Notes under the pieces: model-generated
The model's database searches: none
The model's input: only the letters and a program-made list of their open reading frames with translations
What the model was told of the DNA's origin: nothing
Program-made: the position numbers and the translations under genes
Assembly: GCA_963664715.2 (NCBI GenBank)
Contig: CAXXUY010000011.1
Coordinates: 682,001-746,000, forward strand
Length of the DNA stretch: 64,000 bases
Direction: 5' to 3'
DNA from: JAPOXR01 sp963664715
GTDB taxonomy: Bacteria > Pseudomonadota > Alphaproteobacteria > Rhodobacterales > Rhodobacteraceae
Shown: piece after piece, positions 35,842 through 42,812 of the stretch
Position numbering within the stretch: the stretch's first letter is position 1
How the letters are laid out: each line of letters opens with the position of its first letter

Positions 35842-36641
35842 CCCGTCCACTGTTCAACAAGACAATCCTTGGCGGTCGGATCGGCCACAGCATTTGGATC
35901 TCGACTATCTCGATCAGCTGCGGACTTGTTGCTTGGGAAATCGCCGCGCGGCTTTGGATAGATCCCTTTTTCCTCCCCCCGGTAAGCACCGTTTTCCTGG
36001 GCATCATCGAGCTGATAGAGAGGGGTCTGCTCTTCGGCACCATTGGAATCAGCTTGTACCGAATATTGGCGGGTTTCCTATTGGGGAGCATCGTCGCGAT
36101 TCCAATCGGATTGATCGTTGGCATCTCGATCACCGCTCGGGCCATATTCGATCCCTACGTCCACTTCTTGCGTTTTATCCCTGCACTGGCGCTTACGTCC
36201 CTGTTTCTTGTCTGGTTCGGTGTCGGCGAAGTCGCAAAGATACTGCAAGTGATGTATGCGACGGCGTTCATCGTCATTGTCAATACGGCTACCGGTGTTG
36301 TCACGACGCATGAAAACAAGATTCTCGCGGCACAAACACTTGGCGCGTCCCCCTGGCAGATTTTCCGGCTCGTGACGATACCGGCATGCATTCCGTCAAT
36401 TTATGTTGGAATGCGACTGGCTCTGGCAGGCTCATTCATGGTCATAGTCGCGGTTGAAATGCTCGCCGCCGAATCGGGACTAGGCTATTTAATCTGGACA
36501 TCGAAAGTCTATTTCAAGATCGACTGGATGTTTGTGGGTATATTTTTCCTCGGTGCCTTGGGATTGTCGGCGGATTACCTTTGGAAGATGCTCGGCCGTT
36601 ACGTGATAAGGCGCTTTGTCCGGGAAAGCGCAGACTACTGA
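35838..36641 (+). CDS. ABC transporter permease (SsuC/TauC-like)
   Basis: About 267 residues from the ATG overlapping the ATPase stop. Around six membrane helices and the EAA-type loop (ENKILAAQTLGASPWQIFRLVTIP written in part as AAQTLGASPWQIF) typical of binding-protein-dependent permeases of the NitT/TauT group. It is the transmembrane part of the importer with the two genes upstream, and the second sulfatase follows after 1 nt. Confidence 0.92.
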   Translation: MTRPLFNKTILGGRIGHSIWISTISISCGLVAWEIAARLWIDPFFLPPVSTVFLGIIELIERGLLFGTIGISLYRILAGFLLGSIVAIPIGLIVGISITARAIFDPYVHFLRFIPALALTSLFLVWFGVGEVAKILQVMYATAFIVIVNTATGVVTTHENKILAAQTLGASPWQIFRLVTIPACIPSIYVGMRLALAGSFMVIVAVEMLAAESGLGYLIWTSKVYFKIDWMFVGIFFLGALGLSADYLWKMLGRYVIRRFVRESADY

Positions 36642-36642
36642 C

Positions 36643-38010
36643 ATGCCGCCCAATATTCTCCTTTTTCTCACAGATGATCATGGACAATGGGCACTGGGTA
36701 GGTCGCGCAACGATCGCATCCAGGCACCGAACCTCGACTACCTGGCCGATACCGGCACGGTCATGGAAAACGCCTTCACGCCGACACCTGTGTGTTCTCC
36801 GGCCCGTGCCTGTTTGCTGACGGGGCGCACGGCATCGCAGCACGGAATCCACGACTATCTCGACAATCTGCCGGCTCACTTTCGGCGCGATTGGCTTGAG
36901 GGGACATTGACGCTCCCGGAACTGCTGCAGAACGCGGGCTATGGAACCGGCCACGTCGGCAAGTGGCACCTGGGCAACGACGACAAGAGCGCAAGGGGGT
37001 TCGATTCCTGGGGAGCGCTCGCGGGCGACTATCCGATCGACGCAACCGGTCCGGCCCGCTATTGCGTCGATGGAGAGCTAAAGACGATCGCAGGACCGAA
37101 GGCATCGATCATTACGGACGGAGCGGTCAGATTCCTGAAGAATTGCGACAAGGATCGCCCCTTTTTTCTACTTGTCGGCCATGTTTCCACCCACAGCCCC
37201 TGGGAGGGCCATCCGAAGAGGTTGGTCGCACGCTACTCGAAGCTTGATTTTGCCGAGGTGCCGCAGCACGAAACATACCCGTTTGGTGAACAGAACCTGG
37301 AATCAAGACATCTCATCGATCGCTCCAATCCACGCGCCGGGCTCGCGCAGTACTATGCATCGGTGACGTCGATTGATGAAGGAGTCGGGCGACTGATGGA
37401 TACACTCGACGCGGAAGGACTAGGTGAAGAGACAGTCATCATTTACACATCGGATCACGGGTTGAATTGCGGCCATCACGGGATCTGGGGAAAGGGCAAC
37501 GGAACTCTGCCCCTGAACATGGTGGACGAGAGCATCAGGATTCCCATGCTCCTCAATGGTCCCGGAATCAGTAAAGGCCAGGTACGCGGCGAGTTCGTTG
37601 ACCATCTGGACCTGTTTTCGACGATCGTCGACTTGGCAGGGCTACGACATCCATGCGACATTGATTACGCCGGAAAGTCGTTCCGGGATATTCTCGCCGG
37701 GGATGACGCGGAATACTGGAGGCAAATGCAATTCTGCGAGTACGGCAATGTGCAAATGGTCCGCGACAGCCGCTACAAACTGGTCATTTGGCATGATACG
37801 GGTCAACATCGGCTTTTCGACTTGCACGACGATCCGCGGGAGGAACATGATCTCGCCAAAATGCCGGGACATGCAAACCGTTGCAAAGACATGCTGTGCC
37901 GACTGCAGAATTACTACGACCGCTTCAGTCTGCCCGATTTGTCAGGCATTCGCCCGGGAGGACCGGAGACGACCAACGTCACGTCTCCCTGGAGTCGCGA
38001 AGCAAGTTAG
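36643..38010 (+). CDS. Sulfatase, second copy in the cluster
   Basis: About 455 residues from MPPNILLFLTDDHGQWALG, one base after the permease stop, so translationally linked to the importer. Formylglycine motif C51-S-P-A-R (PVCSPARACLLTGR), GYGTGHVGKWHLGN and IYTSDHGLNCGHHGIWGKG are all present. No signal peptide, so it likely acts on an imported ester. It differs clearly from the divergent sulfatase, suggesting two esters or positions in one substrate. Confidence 0.92.
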   Translation: MPPNILLFLTDDHGQWALGRSRNDRIQAPNLDYLADTGTVMENAFTPTPVCSPARACLLTGRTASQHGIHDYLDNLPAHFRRDWLEGTLTLPELLQNAGYGTGHVGKWHLGNDDKSARGFDSWGALAGDYPIDATGPARYCVDGELKTIAGPKASIITDGAVRFLKNCDKDRPFFLLVGHVSTHSPWEGHPKRLVARYSKLDFAEVPQHETYPFGEQNLESRHLIDRSNPRAGLAQYYASVTSIDEGVGRLMDTLDAEGLGEETVIIYTSDHGLNCGHHGIWGKGNGTLPLNMVDESIRIPMLLNGPGISKGQVRGEFVDHLDLFSTIVDLAGLRHPCDIDYAGKSFRDILAGDDAEYWRQMQFCEYGNVQMVRDSRYKLVIWHDTGQHRLFDLHDDPREEHDLAKMPGHANRCKDMLCRLQNYYDRFSLPDLSGIRPGGPETTNVTSPWSREAS

Positions 38011-38262
38011 ATTCTGACGGCCATCTTCCCGGTTGGGACATCTGGAGAACGTCCGCGTTTGCTTGGTTTCGCGGCGGTTTGGTTGCCGCTCGGGTGACAA
38101 TGGCTGCCAGTATTCGCGTTCGCAGCGGATGACCGCCTTCCAGAACGTCCCGACACCCAGGTTTGCTGAGTACAAAAGTACTTTCTCTACCCCGGAAGAT
38201 TGTTCCCGACATCCCATCTATGGCCTTAACCCAACATAGGTACCGATTCCGCCATAGGATTG

Positions 38263-38889
38263 TTACGCCTTGGGTTTCCTGATTTCGTTCTTCTTCATCC
38301 AGTTTGAGAGGTTTGCGGGCGTTGTGTTGTAGCGCTTCGCGATGAACCTCTGTGTTGATCCGTTTGCGAGCAGCGCTTCGATTTCCGGACGGAATGGATC
38401 GAGCTTGCTCTTGCCTGGCCCTTTCGGCCGCCCGAGCGGCAGCCCGGAGGCCTTCCTCGCTCTGAGTGCCTCTTTGGTTCTGGCCGAGATCAGGTCGCGT
38501 TCAATCTCGGCGGCCATCGAGAAGGCCATGGCAATGATCTTGCTCTGGATGGTTTCGTCGAGCCTCCAGGACCCTTTGATCGCATAGACCCGAATGCCGG
38601 CGTCTGAAGCAATGGACAGGATTTCCATGCATTCGAGCATCGAGCGTCCGAGCCGGGAGAGCTCGCTGACGATCAGGGCATCGCCTTCGCGCAGTTCGTC
38701 CAGGATGTCTGCGATCTTTCGCTTGCGCCACGCGATCCTGCCGGAAGCCTTCTCCTCGACGAATTCGACGCGGCCGAAACCCTCCCTGTTGGCAAGGGTG
38801 AGGATATCGGCCCGGTTCTTGTCCAGGTCCTGGGTTTCTTTGGAGACCCGAAGATATCCGATGGTTCTGGATGCGCTTTCGGTCATCAT
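38263..38889 (-). CDS. Serine recombinase (resolvase/invertase), second Hin-like copy
   Basis: A 208-residue recombinase (TIGYLRVSKETQDLDKNRAD, ALIVSELSRLGRSMLECMEI, AAEIERDLISARTKEALRAR) with a C-terminal helix-turn-helix (STQRFIAKRYNTTPANLSNW). Related to, but distinct from, the gene at 5.2 kb. A 26-bp palindrome lies about 90 bp upstream. Intact. Confidence 0.9.
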   Translation of the reverse strand: MMTESASRTIGYLRVSKETQDLDKNRADILTLANREGFGRVEFVEEKASGRIAWRKRKIADILDELREGDALIVSELSRLGRSMLECMEILSIASDAGIRVYAIKGSWRLDETIQSKIIAMAFSMAAEIERDLISARTKEALRARKASGLPLGRPKGPGKSKLDPFRPEIEALLANGSTQRFIAKRYNTTPANLSNWMKKNEIRKPKA

Positions 38890-38977
38890 CTGCCCACATT
38901 CGAAGAAAACAGTATTTCACCAGATAAAGGATATCGTCCGGGGTGGTTTATTCAACGACATTCATCGTACTTCACGC

Positions 38978-39003
38978 GCAGGGAAAACGTTCGTTTTCCC
39001 TGC
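38978..39003. repeat. 26-bp palindrome upstream of the serine recombinase
   Basis: GCAGGGAAAACG and its exact reverse complement separated by TT. The two-base centre is the layout of serine recombinase crossover sites; it is also compatible with an operator. The 2-base spacing is unsuited to a terminator. Confidence 0.7.
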
Positions 39004-39259
39004 AATTCCCAGCAACGGATTCCCTCATGCCCAGAATGCGCTGTCGTTTTTCACAAATAACTTCAGCAGTCTTCCGGAAAAGACTTCAGTGAGCGCCTCC
39101 AACTCTGGATGGGCGGCTCATTCCGGCTGTAGCGGGTGCCTGATCAGGGCTGGCCGCAACCACTGGTTTGCCCATCTGTTCCGCGTATCGACCAGGCATG
39201 GACCCAGGTGATCGCCTGGCCGGGGATGCTTTCCATGTCCATGACCAGCCCCGCCCGCT

Positions 39260-39430
39260 GCAACACACTGAAGTTAAATCCGGAAGATTTGCAACACACT
39301 GAACCCATCTATGAACGAAATGCAACACACTGAACTTATTTGTGGTGGTCACTGAAGTCATTTGTGAAAAAACGCGAAGAAAAAAGTGAGCAATATCAAT
39401 GACCGCCACTGAACTTATTTGTGAAAAACG
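39260..39430. repeat. 31-bp-spaced motifs, probable old element end
   Basis: GCAACACACTGAA occurs at 39260, 39291 and 39322, exactly 31 bases apart. The motif CACTGAACTTATTTGTG, or a close variant, appears at about 39329, 39350 and 39407, the last two followed by an A-run and CG. Such helically phased sites look like transposase-binding repeats at the end of a lost element. Confidence 0.55.
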
Positions 39431-39453
39431 ACACGGGTGACGGCGCAGTGGGC

Positions 39454-39663
39454 CTATTCGATCAGGGAGAGGTTTTCGGCGGCTGACTTGCCATCGCGGC
39501 CGGGTTGCAGCGCGTAGGAGACCTTCTGCCCGTCCGCCAGCGTGGTCAGCCCGGCGCTCTGGACCGCCGAGATATGCACGAATGCATCGGCCGTGCCATC
39601 ATCCGGTTCGATGAACCCGTATCCCTTGTCATGATTGAACCATTTCACGGTGCCCGTGGTCAT
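39454..39663 (-). CDS. CspA-family cold-shock protein
   Basis: A 69-residue protein (MTTGTVKWFNHDKGYGFIEP) with both nucleic-acid motifs, KGYGFIEP and DAFVHIS. Normal length for an OB-fold single-strand RNA/DNA chaperone. It stands alone on the minus strand among mobile-element debris. It may aid RNA folding under stress. Confidence 0.95.
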   Translation of the reverse strand: MTTGTVKWFNHDKGYGFIEPDDGTADAFVHISAVQSAGLTTLADGQKVSYALQPGRDGKSAAENLSLIE

Positions 39664-39778
39664 TGCGAATTCCTCCCCGGCGCTGAATGCGGCGGCACGC
39701 TTCTATCCGGCCGCCGCCGGGTGTCAAATGCAGGAAGATGATCCACCGGGCGCAGGCCGGCGGCTTCATCCCGCGAAT

Positions 39779-40696
39779 TCAGATGTCGAACGATGAACTG
39801 CGTTCGGCGCGCTTCCTGCCGGCACCCGCGGTTGACGGTGCGTTCCCGGTGTAACGGCTGCCCTCCGGACCGTATTCGGCGATCAGCCCGGCGATCATCT
39901 CGCTGTCCATTCCGGCAAAGGCAGGCAGGGCGCCGCCCGGCCCGGGCGCCTTCCAGCTTCCGCCGGAAGTGATTTCACGGCTGAGCAGGGGTTGGCCGGC
40001 ATCGTCGACCTGGAGGCGGCCGTAGCACTCCGGGCCGACATCCCGCAGGATCAGCCTTGCCTCGCGCATCGCCATCCGCAGACCCTCGCCGATCTCCTCG
40101 AGAGAAACTTCGGTCGTCAGCGTCATCTGGTCGCCCGGATTGTCCCTGCGGACCGTCACGCTCCAGTTGAACGAGACATCCTCGATCAGCGAGAAGGGAT
40201 TCAGATCCGTCTCCTTGCCTGGCGCGGCGCAGGCCATCCGCCAGAGTGGCATGACATGACGGTCCAGCATCCACAGATCCGCGAAATCGCGCTTCCTCAT
40301 CCGTCCGGCGGCCGCCAGCGCCTTGTTGACGGCAAGATCGGCAAGGTGCAGCCGGTAACCGAACTGCCGGTCGGGAACCGGCGCATAGAATTCACGGGCG
40401 AGAGCAACCGTCCACTGCAGGACCGTGGTCCCGGTCATCGGCTTCATGACCTTGCACTCCCTGAAACCGGAATAGCTGCGGGCAGGCCGGACGGAATAGC
40501 CCACCGCCTCCAGCGCCACCCAGTCGGCCTGCACCAGCCTGTCGAGGGGCTCTTCCCCGGCCGTGAAGATGTCCTGGTCCTCACTCAGGCGGAAACCGTG
40601 CTGCTGGATCACCGCGCCGCCGGCGAAGGGACTCCCGGGGCTCCGGTTGCGGCTGATGACCGCAATGACGCCCTTCTGGAACTCGTCAAGCGGCAC
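39779..40696 (-). CDS. AbiEii-like nucleotidyltransferase
   Basis: About 305 residues from a GTG start that overlaps the upstream gene's stop by 11 nt. The nucleotidyltransferase signature is at residues 26-42: GGAVIQQHGFRLSEDQDIF, with S38-x-D40-x-D42. The rest (YRLHLADLAVNKALAAAGRM, RKRDFADLWMLDRHVMPLW) matches the AbiEii/AbiGii group. AbiEii toxins transfer nucleotides to tRNA and need an AbiEi-type antitoxin. The partner here is unlike known AbiEi, so the system assignment is tentative. Confidence 0.7.
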   Translation of the reverse strand: MPLDEFQKGVIAVISRNRSPGSPFAGGAVIQQHGFRLSEDQDIFTAGEEPLDRLVQADWVALEAVGYSVRPARSYSGFRECKVMKPMTGTTVLQWTVALAREFYAPVPDRQFGYRLHLADLAVNKALAAAGRMRKRDFADLWMLDRHVMPLWRMACAAPGKETDLNPFSLIEDVSFNWSVTVRRDNPGDQMTLTTEVSLEEIGEGLRMAMREARLILRDVGPECYGRLQVDDAGQPLLSREITSGGSWKAPGPGGALPAFAGMDSEMIAGLIAEYGPEGSRYTGNAPSTAGAGRKRAERSSSFDI

Positions 40697-40988
40697 GGCC
40701 GGTTCTTGCCTTGATCTCCCGGAGGATCGCCGCCGCCAGGTAGGCCGCCTCGAGATCGCCGTCGGTGCGCAGACCGTCGGCCACTGCGGACATGGCCCCG
40801 TAGGTTGCATGCGGCGGCACCGACCAGAGAGCCGTGGCGCCATAGCGGTCCCAGGCGATCTTCCTGAGTTCCATCAGCCGCTCGCCGATATCCTCATACC
40901 TGGCCCTGACCCCCAGGCAGGCCTGCTGGGCAGCCCGGTCCTCTGCAGCGCATCTGAACCGCTCGTCGATCATGTTGATGTCCATCGT
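40686..40988 (-). CDS. Small partner of the AbiEii-like protein
   Basis: About 100 residues from MDINMIDERFRCAAEDRAAQ; an ATG four codons in is an alternative. Helical, Arg/Glu-rich, no family recognised. Its stop overlaps the nucleotidyltransferase GTG start, so the pair is coupled and this may be the antitoxin. A truncated copy of the gene is at 55.1-55.4 kb. Confidence 0.6.
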   Translation of the reverse strand, partial: TMDINMIDERFRCAAEDRAAQQACLGVRARYEDIGERLMELRKIAWDRYGATALWSVPPHATYGAMSAVADGLRTDGDLEAAYLAAAILREIKARTGRAA

Positions 40989-41029
40989 GACAATATAGGG
41001 CGGGAACGGCCAGGGTTGAAGGCCGCACC
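40778..41029. repeat. Segment duplicated at 55210-55459
   Basis: About 250 bases of high identity by eye, in the same orientation, covering the 5' part of the small partner gene and its upstream region. Both copies end at GAAGGCCGCAC. The copies flank the CRISPR-Cas locus. Confidence 0.8.
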
Positions 41030-41200
41030 TGCCAGCACGAATGCCCGTCAACCAGTTCGGCTGCGGGGGTGGCGCCAAGCTGCAGCAGATCCTCTCCGCC
41101 GGTCGGGCAGCGCACATATCCGATCCTTGCAGCTTCCATGGTCTTGCGTCCGTTTATGGCTCCCTGCCCTATCCTTGTCTGATGAACCATGGGAAAACGC

Positions 41201-42019
41201 CTATGCCGGAGCGCCATTCCTCAGACGCCATGTGCGGACAACTTCATCTCCGACAAAGCGCCATTCTGTTTCGCGACGGACATACATCTCGACAGCGCGT
41301 CGAACTTGCTTGATTTGCAGGCGCACGGAACCGTTATTTTCCTCAACTATGGAATTCTGGATTGATTCCGGGAGATCAGGACACAGCTCAAATTCGAGAT
41401 CAACAAACTCATGCCATTCACGATCCTTGTGTGAGCCGACGTAATCATTGCGGCCCGTTCGTTGCAGACGTCTCACGCGGCTCGGGACGATGTCGATATA
41501 GCGCGCATAGTCATTTCCTTTGGCAAAGCCCCGGAAATGCGGACGATTGGCACATGCCACGAGAGCATGTGGCGAGAAACAGATCTGTGACATCCTTCTT
41601 TTGCTGACATAGTCAAGGTCCACAGAATATCTGTGGACGCATGCCGCCATGAGTTCTTGCATCTGTACTGCTTTCGCACCGGTATCGATGAGGAGGGAAG
41701 TTGCAAGAAACTTCTCGGCTAGGAACCAGCTGTGACCTCGTCCTTCAGCTTCTGCTGCGAGGCCACGCATCAGGTCCAGAAATCCGCCGATCTTGTATGG
41801 GGTATAACGAAGGTCATTTTCATCCCCTGTGAATCGAAATCCGCTCCCGCGTTTGGAACGAATCACGTTCGGATATTGTTTGCCGTATGGACCAAGAACC
41901 GCGCGTTGGGCGTGTTCGCGCGTCACTCCGAGCATGTCACCGAGCTGGGCAGTTGTGCTGCCACCCAGCCAGTATCCGAGAAATTCGACGGCAGAAAATG
42001 GTATCATAGGATAAATCAT
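41201..42019 (-). CDS. WYL-like regulator divergent from the cas operon
   Basis: About 272 residues from the ATG at 42019; the ATG at 42007 and a GTG at 42037 are alternatives. A possible DNA-binding N-terminus (GGSTTAQLGDMLGVTREHAQ) precedes a WYL-like segment (RMSQICFSPHALVACANRPH, HFRGFAKGNDYARYIDIVP). WYL proteins occur as regulators next to CRISPR-Cas systems. It is divergent from cas6 across a short AT-rich spacer with palindromes, the layout of an autoregulated repressor of the cas operon. Confidence 0.7.
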   Translation of the reverse strand: MIYPMIPFSAVEFLGYWLGGSTTAQLGDMLGVTREHAQRAVLGPYGKQYPNVIRSKRGSGFRFTGDENDLRYTPYKIGGFLDLMRGLAAEAEGRGHSWFLAEKFLATSLLIDTGAKAVQMQELMAACVHRYSVDLDYVSKRRMSQICFSPHALVACANRPHFRGFAKGNDYARYIDIVPSRVRRLQRTGRNDYVGSHKDREWHEFVDLEFELCPDLPESIQNSIVEENNGSVRLQIKQVRRAVEMYVRRETEWRFVGDEVVRTWRLRNGAPA

Positions 42020-42022
42020 TAT

Positions 42023-42062
42023 GTGAGATAATATCACTTGTCAACAATTGTTTAATCATAAT
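42023..42062. promoter_or_regulatory. AT-rich divergent promoter/operator between WYL gene and cas6
   Basis: An imperfect palindrome GTGAGATAATATCAC (42023-42037) and a perfect 10-bp palindrome AACAATTGTT (42043-42052), followed by TTTAATCATAAT. This is the most AT-rich stretch in the neighbourhood and is the only space where promoters for both genes can lie. Operator function is inferred. Confidence 0.55.
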
Positions 42063-42101
42063 AGTGTTGCGGCTCACATTTAGCATGGCCGCGGAGGATT
42101 C

Positions 42102-42812
42102 ATGCGCATCTATATCGATCTCAAGAACAGGCCGGTTTCGTACAGATTCCTGGACAGCGTTCACGCAGCACTCATCACAGGCATGGTGGAGGCGGGGATA
42201 GAGGCTTGCGAACTTATCGGCGAGGCTGCGCAGAATTGGTGTTTCGCCGCAAAGGGCTATTCCCTGAGGGGCGGTGACTGTTTGCTGAAAGGGGTGACGG
42301 TATCAGCCGCCTCGGAACAGATCGCCGATCGGATATGTGTTCTCGATCCGCGTGCAGTTCGGGTCGCGTCGAGTAATGGCGACCGTTTCGACCTGTCGCA
42401 CGGTGTCCTGCGCAAGATTCCCGAACGGCTCACGGCAGAAACCCGGGAAGCAATGTTCATGTTCGCTTCGCCGTTCGTACTTCCAGAAAAGAAGCGCGGT
42501 AGCGGAAAAACCCGGTATCTCAATAGTCTGGATGGCGTTGATGTGGATGCCGCGCTGCGCCGCAGCCTCGAACGGCGGGCGGGCCGGCCGCTGGACATTG
42601 TGTTTGGCATCGACCGCCTCAGCCTTCGCGCGGACGGGATGCCGCGGATCGTCCGATACCGCCGTATGAGGAATGGCCGCGACCAGATGATCGACGCCTT
42701 TTCGCTGCCTGTTGCGGTAAAAGGAACGCCGGATGCAATCCGGTTTGCCTATTTGGCTGGACTGGGTGCGAAAACCAGGGTTGGTTTCGGCTGCCCAGTC
42801 GTGCCGCATTGA
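42102..42812 (+). CDS. cas6: Cas6-like CRISPR RNA endonuclease
   Basis: A 236-residue protein opening the cas operon. The C-terminal glycine-rich loop AYLAGLGAKTRVGFGCP is the hallmark of Cas6 ferredoxin-like RNases, and the N-terminal strand-helix (YRFLDSVHAALITGMVEAG) fits the first RAMP domain. The His in SVHAAL may be catalytic, but that is not certain. It would cut the repeat transcript at the hairpin formed by its CCCC-ATGA-GGGG core. The stop overlaps the cas10d start. Confidence 0.75.
   Translation: MRIYIDLKNRPVSYRFLDSVHAALITGMVEAGIEACELIGEAAQNWCFAAKGYSLRGGDCLLKGVTVSAASEQIADRICVLDPRAVRVASSNGDRFDLSHGVLRKIPERLTAETREAMFMFASPFVLPEKKRGSGKTRYLNSLDGVDVDAALRRSLERRAGRPLDIVFGIDRLSLRADGMPRIVRYRRMRNGRDQMIDAFSLPVAVKGTPDAIRFAYLAGLGAKTRVGFGCPVVPH

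Larger units (their letters stand above)
38890..39453. other. Intergenic with a palindrome and direct repeats
   Basis: No gene is supported. It holds the palindrome at 38978-39003 and the repeated motifs at 39260-39430, both listed separately; the rest is plain. Confidence 0.45.
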
